A stretch of DNA of 64,000 nucleotides from Prevotella sp. HUN102 (GCF_000688375.1 NZ_JIAF01000004.1:434001-498000); one strand, 5' to 3'. Numbered from the stretch's first letter, positions 43,512 through 52,441 are shown. The notes: generated by a model not told the origin, from the letters alone. Numbers and translations: made by a program.

Positions 43512-44219
43512 ATGAAAATCACTCTTGAACAACTGGCTGTGGGATATAAGGGCTATGCGCCCGTGGTTTCGGACATCAATGTGGAAATCCGGAGCGGGGA
43601 ACTTACGTGCCTGATCGGCTCAAACGGCATAGGAAAGTCCACGCTGCTGAAGACGCTGACGGGCTTTCTGCCAAAATTGGGCGGACGACTGCTGCTCGAC
43701 GGAAGAGACATTGACTCGCTTTCGCAGCGTGAACGTGCGAAACTCATCAGCATTGTGCTGACAAACAAGACCGATGTGCAGAATCTCACGGTGTCGGAAG
43801 TGGTGGGAATGGGGCGAACTCCCTATACCGGCTTCTGGGGAAAGCTGCATTTGGAAGACCAAATGATAGTGAACGAAGCCATACAAATGGTGGGAATAGA
43901 GAAACTGAAGGACAGAATGATTCAGACGCTGTCGGACGGTGAGCGGCAGAAAGTGATGATTGCCAAGGCTCTGGCACAGCAAACACCGGTAATTCTGCTC
44001 GACGAGCCGACTGCTTTTCTCGATTTTCCATCGAAAGTGGAGATGCTTCAACTGCTGCATCGGCTGGCAAAGAACACCAACAAAGTGATATTCCTTTCCA
44101 CGCACGACCTCGAACTGGCATTGCGAATTGCCGATTGTCTGGTGGAACTGAACAAAGAAGGACTGAAAGTGGTGGAGGCTGCGAAGGTGCAGCACGATAT
44201 CAACGGACTGTTGGAATAG
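43512..44219 (+). CDS. ABC transporter ATP-binding protein, FecE/siderophore type
   Basis: A 235-aa ATPase: Walker A GSNGIGKSTLLKTL, signature LSDGERQKVMIAKAL, Walker B VILLDEPTAFLDFPSK, switch His in FLSTHDLELAL. The FLDFPSK form and length are typical of the iron-siderophore, heme and cobalamin importers. Usually it lies with a FecCD-type permease and a binding protein; none is present here, so it must pair with a permease coded elsewhere or is an orphan. It nearly abuts the convergent yifB gene (3-bp gap). Confidence 0.9.
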   Translation: MKITLEQLAVGYKGYAPVVSDINVEIRSGELTCLIGSNGIGKSTLLKTLTGFLPKLGGRLLLDGRDIDSLSQRERAKLISIVLTNKTDVQNLTVSEVVGMGRTPYTGFWGKLHLEDQMIVNEAIQMVGIEKLKDRMIQTLSDGERQKVMIAKALAQQTPVILLDEPTAFLDFPSKVEMLQLLHRLAKNTNKVIFLSTHDLELALRIADCLVELNKEGLKVVEAAKVQHDINGLLE

Positions 44220-44222
44220 AAA

Positions 44223-45770
44223 TTATATTCCCCTTTCAGCCCAATCGCCTCTGTCCAGACTGCGATAGCCTATTGCTTCGGCTATGTGGTGCGCCTGAAT
44301 ACGGTCGGAACATTCGAGATCGGCAATGGTTCGCGCCACCTTTAATATACGGTTGTAGGCTCGGGCAGAGAGTTTCAGCCGCTCCATAGCCGAACGGAGG
44401 AGACTGAGCGAACTTTCATCGGGTTCGGCAAACTGGTGTATCATCCGTTCAGACATCTGCGCATTGCAATGCACGTTGGGATAGTCTTTGAAACGCTGCG
44501 TCTGAATGGCGCGCGCCTTGATTACTCTTTCACGGATAACGGCACTCGATTCGCCCGGAGACGCCTTTGAAATATCAGAGAACGGCAACGGCGCAATCTC
44601 GCACTGGAGATCTATTCGGTCGAGCAAAGGGCCGGAAATCTTGGAGAGATAACGCTGAATCTGTCCCGGCGTACACACGCAATGATGCGTCGGGTCGCCG
44701 TAATATCCGCAAGGACACGGATTCATACTGGCAACGAACATAAAGTTGCAAGGATAGGATATGGTATATTTGGCTCGGGAAATCGTGATGATACGGTCTT
44801 CCAACGGCTGACGCAATACCTCTAAGGTGTGTTTGGAAAATTCCGTAAGTTCGTCGCAATACAGAACGCCGTGATGCGCAAGGGTTATTTCGCCCGGCAT
44901 AGGGTTCATTCCTCCACCGACGAGTGCCACTTCGGAGATGGTGTGATGAGGACTTCGGAACGGACGCTGCGTAATAAGCCCGGTATTGTTCTTTATTTTT
45001 CCGGCAATGGAATGTATCTGCGTGGTTTCAAGGCTCTCGGCAAGGTTCAACGGTGGGAGAATGGAGGGCAGACGCTTCGCCATCATACTCTTTCCACTTC
45101 CCGGCGGTCCTACCATTATAACATTATGTGAGCCTGCCGCTGCCACTTCCAACGCTCGCTTTACGTTCTCCTGACCTCGTACATCGGCAAAATCGAGGTC
45201 GCTTACGTACTGATTCTCGTAAAATTCCCTGCGTGTGTCCACAAAACAAGGTTCCATCCGATGCTCATCGTTGAGGAAACCAATCACTTCCGAGATATTG
45301 TTCATCCCGTAAACATTCAGCGTATCCACGACGGCAGCCTCGTGCTCGTTGGCTTTCGGCACAATAAGTCCCTTGAATTTCTTGGCTCTTGCCTTGATGG
45401 CTATCGGCAAAGCACCCTTGATGGGTTGCAATGTACCGTCCAGACTCAACTCGCCCACAATCATATACTCGCTCAAATGGTCGGCAAGTATCTTCTCATT
45501 GGCTGCCAATATGGCAATGGCCAACGGCAAATCGAAGCTGGAACCTTCCTTCCGCAAGCCGGCAGGAGAGAGATTGCAGGTAATGTCTGCGACAGGAAAC
45601 TTGTAACCGGTGTTCAGGAGTGCGGCTGCAATACGGTCGTGGCTTTCCTTTACAGCGGCGTCAGCAAGCCCCGTAAGATGAAACAATACTCCTCTTGTGA
45701 TACTAACTTCCACCGTAACGGGCGTTACCTCCATTCCGTTCACGGCAGCACAGTATGTTTTTACCAGCAT
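44223..45770 (-). CDS. YifB/ComM family Mg-chelatase-like AAA+ ATPase
   Basis: A 515-aa AAA+ protein. The N-terminal ChlI/Lon-like domain (MLVKTYCAAVNGMEVTPVTVEV, LSPAGLRKEGSSFDLPLAIAIL), Walker A GPPGSGKSMMAKRLPSILP, Walker B-like VLYCDELTEF and the C-terminal lid (LSARAYNRILKVARTIADLE) are all present. ComM in other bacteria is a hexameric helicase that drives branch migration in natural transformation; here competence is unproven. ATG at 45770 lies two bases past the stop of the upstream lipoprotein gene, implying one transcript. Confidence 0.92.
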   Translation of the reverse strand: MLVKTYCAAVNGMEVTPVTVEVSITRGVLFHLTGLADAAVKESHDRIAAALLNTGYKFPVADITCNLSPAGLRKEGSSFDLPLAIAILAANEKILADHLSEYMIVGELSLDGTLQPIKGALPIAIKARAKKFKGLIVPKANEHEAAVVDTLNVYGMNNISEVIGFLNDEHRMEPCFVDTRREFYENQYVSDLDFADVRGQENVKRALEVAAAGSHNVIMVGPPGSGKSMMAKRLPSILPPLNLAESLETTQIHSIAGKIKNNTGLITQRPFRSPHHTISEVALVGGGMNPMPGEITLAHHGVLYCDELTEFSKHTLEVLRQPLEDRIITISRAKYTISYPCNFMFVASMNPCPCGYYGDPTHHCVCTPGQIQRYLSKISGPLLDRIDLQCEIAPLPFSDISKASPGESSAVIRERVIKARAIQTQRFKDYPNVHCNAQMSERMIHQFAEPDESSLSLLRSAMERLKLSARAYNRILKVARTIADLECSDRIQAHHIAEAIGYRSLDRGDWAERGI

Positions 45771-45772
45771 AG

Positions 45773-46762
45773 TCAATTAAGGTTGTACGCCCTCTGTCTG
45801 AACGTGCTTGCATTCACACGCCGTTCTGCAATCTTTCCGTTCTTGACAACGATATTATCGGGCACGGTGTTCAGACCGAGCGTCTTGATTAGCTTACTTT
45901 CCATCATCTGACCGTCGCAGATGTTCGGGAAAGATATATTGTCTCGTTTGATAACGTCGCGCGCTTCTCTGGTCGTAGCATCCAGACAGATGCCGATTAC
46001 GGCAGCCTGACCTTGCTGTGCCATCTCGTTCAGCGTGCGCTGAATGTCCATACTCTCATAGCTCCACGAAGCCCACACGTTTATAATTACCGTTCCATCC
46101 TTCAATTCGGCTCCGGTAATGGTCTTTCCGTTCAAATCTTTTGCCGAAAAGTTGGGAAGCGACGTGCCCACATTGGCACTCTTCAAGCCCTTCAGTTGCA
46201 GTTTCAGCCGTGCCAGCGTGCCGTTCTTGGGCTGCTCCTTCGCCATAAGATTTACCAGTTCGGCTGCCTTCTTGTAGTCAGCACCTTCTGTTTGTATGAG
46301 ATATTTCTCCGTAAGATAAACGCTTACGGCAGACTCGGGATGGTCTTTCACAAACTGTATGGCGTATTTCAACTCCTCCGGCGGCGAAACCGATGCCACC
46401 TGCTTTCGGAATTTCGTCATCAGTTCGTTGTCGTCGGTGCCTTCCACCTCCATTTCTTTCAAGTGAGAAGCGTCTGCTTTCACTTCCACAGCCTCGCCCG
46501 GTTCAGTAAAGATGGGCTGAGTGGAATAGTTTGGGAACACTATGACAAGTGTAGCGTTGTGCTGACTGGGGATCTCGTAAGTGAAACGACCACCCTGAAT
46601 CTTGATGGTGTCCATTCCTTCTATTGCCCCGTCGGGACTATACACATAAAGTTCGCCTTGATTTATGTGCAGTAAACGTCCTTCCATCTTGAAGTGTCCG
46701 CTGCGGAAACCACAAGAAACTAATAGCAGGGATAGAAGAAAAACATATACTATTTGCTTCAT
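45773..46762 (-). CDS. Thioredoxin-like lipoprotein lacking the redox cysteines (DUF4369 + TlpA/AhpC fold)
   Basis: A 329-aa lipoprotein (LLLVSCGF lipobox). Residues about 25-120 look like the DUF4369 beta domain; residues 195-325 have the TlpA/AhpC-TSA fold (VGTSLPNFSAKDLNGKTITGAEL, TVIINVWASW). Where the family has CxxC, this protein has Ser234-Tyr-Glu-Ser237, so both redox cysteines are gone. It should be unable to exchange disulfides and may be a binding or scaffold protein in the periplasm. Co-transcribed with yifB. Confidence 0.87.
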   Translation of the reverse strand: MKQIVYVFLLSLLLVSCGFRSGHFKMEGRLLHINQGELYVYSPDGAIEGMDTIKIQGGRFTYEIPSQHNATLVIVFPNYSTQPIFTEPGEAVEVKADASHLKEMEVEGTDDNELMTKFRKQVASVSPPEELKYAIQFVKDHPESAVSVYLTEKYLIQTEGADYKKAAELVNLMAKEQPKNGTLARLKLQLKGLKSANVGTSLPNFSAKDLNGKTITGAELKDGTVIINVWASWSYESMDIQRTLNEMAQQGQAAVIGICLDATTREARDVIKRDNISFPNICDGQMMESKLIKTLGLNTVPDNIVVKNGKIAERRVNASTFRQRAYNLN

Positions 46763-46815
46763 TGTGAATAAGATTTAAGAATTGATTCTAAGAAAAACTT
46801 AGAGTTTACTGAAAG

Positions 46816-46901
46816 TGCCGCGAGCGGGACTCGAACCCGCACAGCCATTACTGGCCAAGGGATTTTAAGTCCCTCGTGTCTACCAATTCCACCATTGCGG
46901 C
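46816..46901 (-). tRNA. tRNA-Leu (anticodon TAA)
   Basis: Minus-strand cloverleaf with the long variable arm of class II tRNAs. Anticodon loop CTTAAAA gives TAA; T-arm GCGGGTTCGAGTCCCGC. Acceptor GCCGCAA / TCGCGGC has one A-C mismatch. CCA is not encoded. A TACCTTTG box lies at 46911-46918. Confidence 0.93.
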
Positions 46902-47011
46902 AAACCGTTGCAAAGGTAATTCAAAATATCGGAAATCACAAGAGTTTTGTAAGTTTTATTCTTTCATCGCCGATAAAAACAGCATTATGGCGATGAACAG
47001 GTTGCGCTGTC

Positions 47012-47054
47012 TATTGGCTGAATCAAAGCATACGCTGCATTCATTCAGCCAATA
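47012..47054 (-). terminator. Hairpin downstream of the split gene
   Basis: TATTGGCTGAAT (47012-47023) pairs with ATTCAGCCAATA (47043-47054), 19-base loop. No T-run; possible 3'-end structure for the minus-strand gene ending at 47138. Confidence 0.5.
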
Positions 47055-47137
47055 GTTTCGGAATACTGAACTCCACGGCAAGGCTTCCACCTTTCAATTC
47101 CTTATAGAAGAAGGACGGTTTTCAGATACTTTATTCA

Positions 47138-47653
47138 TTATGTCTGCTGATGGAATGCCACGACCACCTTGCACTCACTGCAATGGTTCAGGTACAGCGT
47201 TCCTTCCGTATTGTCTTCCAATAGAGACTCCCAAGGTATGGAACCCATCAGTTTCATCTTCTTTCCACAATCAGGACATTTCTCATATTGGGAATCCTGT
47301 ATCCAATTAGCCTGTCCTCCAAGATGCGGCATTTCGTCGCATCCACACACATAGTACGTTGGTTTCGGCTGCAAGGACAGCGTCAGATGCTTCTTCTGTA
47401 TAGCCTGTACCGAATCGGAACTTATGTAATTCTCATCTCCAAAGGAATCTACGATTTCAAAACTCCCTGCTCCATTGCCTTGATAACGAATGACTGTCTT
47501 CTCGCTCAGCCCCGCACAGTTTATACAAATAGGAAGTTTAATTTTCCCCTCAATGTCCAAGAACGACAATCTTGAATCGTCGCCGTCAATTTCCAAAATA
47601 TTCACCAAGTCGCATCCACAGATTTCGCATTTTCCTTCGATGGGTACGCCCAC
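47138..47653 (-). CDS. C-terminal half of a split zinc-ribbon protein (DUF1963-like)
   Basis: 171 residues from a GTG. Four CxxC-type pairs (CEICGC, CINC, CPDCGK, CSEC) suggest zinc ribbons. The segment MPHLGGQANWIQDSQYEKCPDCG resembles the LGG..WIQ signature of DUF1963/YwqG proteins. The upstream gene is in the same reading frame, with only TAA plus five codons between, so this is probably the back half of one 365-residue protein. It may still be made separately from the GTG or by stop-codon readthrough. Function unknown; cytosolic. Confidence 0.65.
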   Translation of the reverse strand: MGVPIEGKCEICGCDLVNILEIDGDDSRLSFLDIEGKIKLPICINCAGLSEKTVIRYQGNGAGSFEIVDSFGDENYISSDSVQAIQKKHLTLSLQPKPTYYVCGCDEMPHLGGQANWIQDSQYEKCPDCGKKMKLMGSIPWESLLEDNTEGTLYLNHCSECKVVVAFHQQT

Positions 47654-47668
47654 CTTTACTGCGTCGTC

Positions 47669-48235
47669 TTACCTGTCTGATGGAAGCAAAGGGTAGCATT
47701 CGTCGTGAATAAGGCTATACCGTTCGCCCTTCTTGTCAAACGACCAACCACCCATTTCTGCATATACAGAAGGAGAGACACAGAGTTTCCGTTGCCATCC
47801 TTTAGGTTCTTTCTCGAATCGGTAAAAGGCTTCCCTTACCTTTTCGCTGCCGCAAACAGCCAGACAACATAGAATCGGGTTTGCCTCCGGGCATTCGTCT
47901 TGCTCAAGCATCTGTATCATTGCTTCCTGCACTTGCTCGGAGGCATCACGATATAGAGTAGGAGGCCAAAAGAATTTCTTTTCAAAAGCAGCATCGGCAA
48001 TGCGTCGGGTGTTGATGTTGTGATAGGCCAACAAATCCAAGAAGTCTTCGTATTCCTGTTCAAAATCACCTACTTTCTCTATATTCTGAATGATATTCTG
48101 AATGCAGGCCTCAACCTCAACTTCGCTCATAGCCTCTCGTTGCTGCCGATTTTCCACAGCTTTACACTTCCAGCAAAGTCCCTCAAAGTATTTTTCTCTC
48201 CCACATTTGGGACAAGGTATTGTTTTTCGTTCCAT
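47669..48235 (-). CDS. N-terminal half of a split zinc-ribbon protein
   Basis: 188 residues starting MERKTIPCPKCGREKYFEGLCWKCKAVE, a clear zinc finger (CxxC..CxxC), then a helical alpha-solenoid-like region (FEQEYEDFLDLLAYHNINTRR, EANPILCCLAVCGSEKVREAFYRFE), ending GWSFDKKGERYSLIHDECYPLLPSDR. It stops at TAA 47671-47669; the same frame continues into the downstream half. The ending in mid-domain supports a premature stop rather than a natural end. Two in-frame pieces, no frameshift. Confidence 0.65.
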   Translation of the reverse strand: MERKTIPCPKCGREKYFEGLCWKCKAVENRQQREAMSEVEVEACIQNIIQNIEKVGDFEQEYEDFLDLLAYHNINTRRIADAAFEKKFFWPPTLYRDASEQVQEAMIQMLEQDECPEANPILCCLAVCGSEKVREAFYRFEKEPKGWQRKLCVSPSVYAEMGGWSFDKKGERYSLIHDECYPLLPSDR

Positions 48236-48511
48236 AGATTCTGTTTTAATTCTATTTTTCTATTTGTATTGCAATAGTTTGAGTTTGCAGACAAAGATAA
48301 TACTAAAAAACAAATTTTATATTATTTGTCGGCAGAAAATTATGATTTATACAGCACTTCGAGCAAATATCCCTAAATAGAGCTATGCCTTAATTCTCCT
48401 TTCCACCGTCAAAGTAGAAGCATTGAAAAGCTGCAAAGAGTGCAATTTTCGTAAAATATTTTCAGGTGGAAATACCATCGGAAAATGTTTGTCGTATACT
48501 TGCACGGCAAT

Positions 48512-48602
48512 CTTCGCATAAATGTCGTGTAAACGTGCGAAGATTACTAAGCATTCTTCGCAAGAATGGAAATGAAGTTCTTACACATTGATTATCAAAT
48601 AT
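48512..48602. repeat. Short CTTCGCAAG element with tail, copy 4
   Basis: CTTCGCATA, CGTGCGAAG and CTTCGCAAG are centred at 48516, 48538 and 48560, 22 bp apart; ATTGATTATCAA begins 27 bp after the last centre. Confidence 0.7.
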
Positions 48603-48762
48603 TTAACTGTATGGATTCTGAAAACTGAAGATTGTGCCTTATTGCAAAGACGAAAAGCACGCAGAGGAAAGGACAGTGAAGACTGTCGGTAAGCCTTTTC
48701 GGGCTGTTGCTGACAGCCATTAAGAAAACGTAAGGAAAACCATTGCCCGGAAGATATGCTTC

Positions 48763-48828
48763 TACCCCACGAGTGGGATATGAAGATACCCCACTCGTGG
48801 GGTATCGCAACACCTCACTCGTGGGGTA
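48763..48828. repeat. Array of ACCCCAC/GTGGGGT palindromes, 24-bp period
   Basis: Three palindromes TACCCCAC-NN-GTGGGGTA, centred at 48771.5, 48795.5 and 48819.5. The middle one is perfect; the outer ones each have a mismatch. The reading frame across them on the minus strand is an artefact of the repeat (it reads YPTSGV repeatedly). Confidence 0.8.
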
Positions 48829-48865
48829 GGAAAGCACAGTTCTGAAATTTATGTTTTATCTGATA

Positions 48866-48907
48866 GTCCTCATCGGTCGAGCTTCCACGTAACGCCGTCC
48901 TTGATAT
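48866..48907 (-). pseudogene. Duplicated fragment of the cysS 3' end
   Basis: About 40 bases match the end of cysS (50424-50465) with about two differences, including the stop region (TGA here, TAA in cysS) and the last codons for ..DGVTWKLDR. Beyond about 48907 the match is lost. It is a remnant of a duplication or recombination that now flanks the TonB-like gene. Confidence 0.75.
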
Positions 48908-49019
48908 TCTTAAACTAATCTTCTGTAATCCACTTCTACGAGATTGTTTGTGTTATCATAGAAAGGCGTGAATCTGTAAACTTACCGTTAAAACCATTCA
49001 ACAGAAACGGGAAATCATT

Positions 49020-50294
49020 TTATTCCAACTTGAAATTAATTGGTAATGTATACTGCACAGGCACGGGATGCCCGTCATTGTTGCCCGGAATCCAAGCAGG
49101 CATAGAGCGGACGACACGGAGAGCCTCCTCGTCCAGTCCCTTGGATACAGACCTTGTTATTTCTATATCACTCAAAGAGCCGTCTCTATTGACAATAAAT
49201 GAGACGAGAACACGCCCTTCATTTCTTGCTTTTTCCTCCTCTTTGGGATAGATGATGTGCTCGCAAAGGTATTCCAACAAGGCTTTCTGGCCTCCCGGGA
49301 ATTCCGGCATTTGGTCTGGGACTGTGTAGAATTCCGCTGTTGTATCGCAGCGTTCGGGCACCGCTATGTCGGACGAAGCGTCTTGATCATCCCAGTCAAT
49401 GTCTGTGATGACGAAATGCCCATTGCGCTTCTCCAATTTTAATAGATACATATAATCAATATCTGTTGTATGTTCCATTGTTACTCCGAATTTATACCAG
49501 CCTTCCCTATCATCAGGCGTTATGGTATAATTATCTGGTGTTTGTGTGGTCTCATCCCAAAGATAATCCATACAATCTCTAAAGTACATTCTACCTACTT
49601 TCGTATACCAGATCTTTTTATCAATAAATGTCTCGAGATACTTTCTATATGCTGGTGCATCAAGATCTATTGTATGATAGAGAGACATATAAGAAAGACA
49701 AAAAGCTTTAAGAAAACGAAGTCCATCCTGCTCTTTTCCCTTCATCTTGATTATACGCTTATAGAACATAGAATCAGAAACTGCGCCATCCCAACTATAC
49801 GGAATGGCATAGCCGATCTTGCGTTGCCCATCCCTGTCGGTAACCATCCTTACAGGAATATTTATATACTCCTTTTGAGAAGAATCATACAAGCGGACCC
49901 TGTACCATTCTTTTCCGAGAGACTGAACCTTAATCCCACGGGATGATAGAGCTCCAATATTGTCTATCGGAAGTAAAGGAAGATAATCAGCACCATTATA
50001 AACCGAAAGTTTATCAATAAGGGTTTGAGTTAAGTATTTATGTTCTCGCTCCTCTCTTTCTTCCCAGTCGGAAGTATCTTCTATCAGAAGTTTATAATAG
50101 GCTTTGATAATCTCAATATCCTTTGCCGTATCGACGGCTATTGCTTCCTGTGCTTTGGGAATAGAGATGCTGTCCGTATCATTCTTTGTTGATACGGCAG
50201 TAGTTTTATTGCCCAAAAACAACCACAGAAGCAAGCCGCCGCCAATGAGACCGGCCAACAGGCTGCAGAGAATAAGCTTTTTAGTTGGTGTCAT
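49020..50294 (-). CDS. TonB C-terminal-domain protein with an extra middle domain
   Basis: A 424-aa protein: one N-terminal membrane segment (LILCSLLAGLIGGGLLLWLFL), a central region of about 250 residues of no recognised family (TSDWEEREEREHKYLTQTLIDKL, EWYRVRLYDSSQKEYINIPV), and a TonB C-terminal domain (MPEFPGGQKALLEYLCEHIIYP.. GRVLVSFIVNRDGSLSDIEI..LPINFKLE). TonB normally links ExbBD to outer-membrane receptors; neither ExbB nor ExbD is near, and the Pro-rich spacer of a classical TonB is absent. It lies between cysS and a fragment of cysS, so it may have been inserted there. Confidence 0.83.
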   Translation of the reverse strand: MTPTKKLILCSLLAGLIGGGLLLWLFLGNKTTAVSTKNDTDSISIPKAQEAIAVDTAKDIEIIKAYYKLLIEDTSDWEEREEREHKYLTQTLIDKLSVYNGADYLPLLPIDNIGALSSRGIKVQSLGKEWYRVRLYDSSQKEYINIPVRMVTDRDGQRKIGYAIPYSWDGAVSDSMFYKRIIKMKGKEQDGLRFLKAFCLSYMSLYHTIDLDAPAYRKYLETFIDKKIWYTKVGRMYFRDCMDYLWDETTQTPDNYTITPDDREGWYKFGVTMEHTTDIDYMYLLKLEKRNGHFVITDIDWDDQDASSDIAVPERCDTTAEFYTVPDQMPEFPGGQKALLEYLCEHIIYPKEEEKARNEGRVLVSFIVNRDGSLSDIEITRSVSKGLDEEALRVVRSMPAWIPGNNDGHPVPVQYTLPINFKLE

Positions 50295-50425
50295 ATCGGT
50301 CAGGTTTAAGTTATGTTGCTGTTTGAACGAGGAACCGTAGGGACGGAGATATCATCTGTCCGAAGTTTTTCGGAGGCGAGACGAGAATGCCTGTTCCTAC
50401 GGTTTGGAATAAAGTTGGGTTATCC

Positions 50426-51913
50426 TTATCGGTCGAGCTTCCACGTAACGCCGTCCTTGGTGTCTTTCACTTGGAAGCCGGCATCGGCAAGTGCGTCGCG
50501 GATCTGGTCGCTCACAGCCCAGTTCTTTTCGGCCTTTGCCTTGGCACGGAGGTCGAGAACCATATCGACAACCTTTCCGTAGGCCTCCTCTCGGGCGTCG
50601 TTGTTGCCCCCGCGCTCGTTCATCAGGCCGAGGATGTCGAATGCGAAGAGGTGCATTGCGTCGTGGAGTTCCTTCAGGTTGGCGGCGGAAATCTGCGCTT
50701 TGTGGTCGATGAGAAGGTTGATGACGTGGCAGGCCTCGAAAAGCGAAGAGATAACGGCAGGCGTCATCAGGTCGTCGTTCATCGCATCGTAGCACTTCTG
50801 ACGGAAGGCGGCAACGAACCGGCCTGTTTCTGCATCCGATTCGGACGACGGCTGAATGCGGCTGAGGTCGTCGATACCGTTCATCAGTCGCTCATAGCCC
50901 TTCTGCGCAGCCTGCAACGCCTCGTTGGAGAAGTCCACGGTGCCGCGGTAGTGGGCTGAGAGAATGAAGAAACGGATGGTCATCGGGCTGTATGCCTGAT
51001 CAAGCGTTTCCTGATTGCCCGTGAAGAACTGCTCGAGGGTGATGAAGTTGTTGAGCGATTTTCCCATCTTCTGTCCGTTGATGGTGATCATATTGTTGTG
51101 CATCCAGTATTTCACCATCTCGTCGCCCTGCGATGCCACGGCCTGTGCTATCTCGCACTCGTGGTGAGGGAACACCAGATCCATTCCGCCGCCGTGGATA
51201 TCGAAGTGGCTGCCGAGATACTTCCGTCCCATAGCCGTACACTCGCAGTGCCATCCCGGGAATCCGTCGCTCCAAGGAGACGGCCAGCGCATAATGTGCT
51301 CGGGCATTGCACGCTTCCAGAGCGCGAAGTCTGCCTGACTCTTCTTCTCGCTGACGCCGGCAAGCTCGCGCGAATTGTCGATAGTGTCGGTAAGGTTGCG
51401 GCCTGAAAGCACGCCGTATCGGTGGTCCTTGTTGTACTTCTCCACGTCGAAATAGATGCTTCCGTTGCTCTCGTAGGCATAGCCGTTGGCGAGGATTTCC
51501 TTCACGAGTTCCTCCTGTTCGATGATATGTCCCGTTGCGTGCGGTTCAATCGAGGGGGGAAGCACGTTCAGCGCACGCATCGCGTCGTGATAACGGTTGG
51601 TGTAGTACTGCGCAATTTCCATCGGCTCGAGCTGTTCGAGCCGTGCTTTCTTTGCAATCTTGTCGTCCCCGTCGTCGGCATCGTGCTCCAGATGCCCCAC
51701 GTCGGTTATGTTCCTGACGTAGCGCACCTTGTAGCCGATGTGCTGCAAGTAGCGGAAAAGAATGTCGAACGTGATAGATGGGCGGGCGTGCCCCAGATGC
51801 GGGTCGCCATATACGGTCGGACCGCAGACGTACATACCTACATTCGGTGCCGCAATCGGCTGAAAGCGTTCCTTCTGCCGATGCAGCGTGTTGTATATAA
51901 CCAAGTTTTGCAT
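50426..51913 (-). CDS. cysS: Cysteine--tRNA ligase
   Basis: A 495-aa class I synthetase charging tRNA-Cys. [19 protein letters not shown] carries the zinc Cys and the HIGH-like motif; [10 protein letters not shown] and [15 protein letters not shown] are the other zinc ligands; [14 protein letters not shown] is the KMSKS loop. The C-terminal DALR helical domain is complete. The frame is open to 52141, but [10 protein letters not shown] at 51913 is the family start and a TAACTTTG box lies at 51938-51945. Single gene. Confidence 0.96.
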   Translation of the reverse strand: MQNLVIYNTLHRQKERFQPIAAPNVGMYVCGPTVYGDPHLGHARPSITFDILFRYLQHIGYKVRYVRNITDVGHLEHDADDGDDKIAKKARLEQLEPMEIAQYYTNRYHDAMRALNVLPPSIEPHATGHIIEQEELVKEILANGYAYESNGSIYFDVEKYNKDHRYGVLSGRNLTDTIDNSRELAGVSEKKSQADFALWKRAMPEHIMRWPSPWSDGFPGWHCECTAMGRKYLGSHFDIHGGGMDLVFPHHECEIAQAVASQGDEMVKYWMHNNMITINGQKMGKSLNNFITLEQFFTGNQETLDQAYSPMTIRFFILSAHYRGTVDFSNEALQAAQKGYERLMNGIDDLSRIQPSSESDAETGRFVAAFRQKCYDAMNDDLMTPAVISSLFEACHVINLLIDHKAQISAANLKELHDAMHLFAFDILGLMNERGGNNDAREEAYGKVVDMVLDLRAKAKAEKNWAVSDQIRDALADAGFQVKDTKDGVTWKLDR

Positions 51914-52133
51914 AATCGTTTGAATTAAAAGTGATTGCAAAGTTACGGTAAAAAACTGAGAAAAAGGTATCGGAAACGGATAAACATATACATCCGTTCC
52001 ATAATTACACAAAATAAATAAGGAGAAAGAAGGGCTTGTTTCCGACGGAAAATCGGACTCCAGGCTGCGAATATGATGAGAATACGAGGACGGACATCGG
52101 ACAGTTGAAGAGAGCGTCTGCGTGTTTCGTGAA

Positions 52134-52243
52134 ATTACCAACCGATGGTAAACAAATTACCAGCCGATGGTAAAGAGATTACCAAGCGATGGTAAATGGA
52201 TTACCACGCCGTGGTAAACGGATTACCAGCCTGTGGTAATTTT
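52134..52243. repeat. Array of ATTACCA/TGGTAAT palindromes, 22-bp period
   Basis: Five consecutive 22-bp units starting at 52134, 52156, 52178, 52200 and 52222. Each is ATTACCA-N5-TGGTAA plus a short variable joint; the arms are invariant while the five central bases change. Located in the divergent spacer between cysS and pncB; no gene within 51946-52392. Confidence 0.88.
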
Positions 52244-52441
52244 ACGCCTATACGATACAGGACACAGAAGCTCGCAACAATGCAGACTTTCCAACCCTAT
52301 GCCATACGCTGACGGACAGGACTTTCAGTCTCAATCTATCGTGTTTTAAGGGAATTGTCTGCAACTTTCTTCATTATTACAAACATTATTCGTATTTTTG
52401 CAAAAAGCAGATATCTGCTAAAAAAATATTAAGAAAATCCT

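Noticed and set aside
48595..48837. Minus-strand 80-aa frame with repeated YPTSGV
   Set aside because: The repeat comes from the ACCCCAC/GTGGGGT array; the rest has no protein-like character.
42462..52243. Regular palindromic arrays as CRISPR arrays
   Set aside because: The period is only 22-24 bp with no unique spacers of 28-40 bp, and no cas gene is present.
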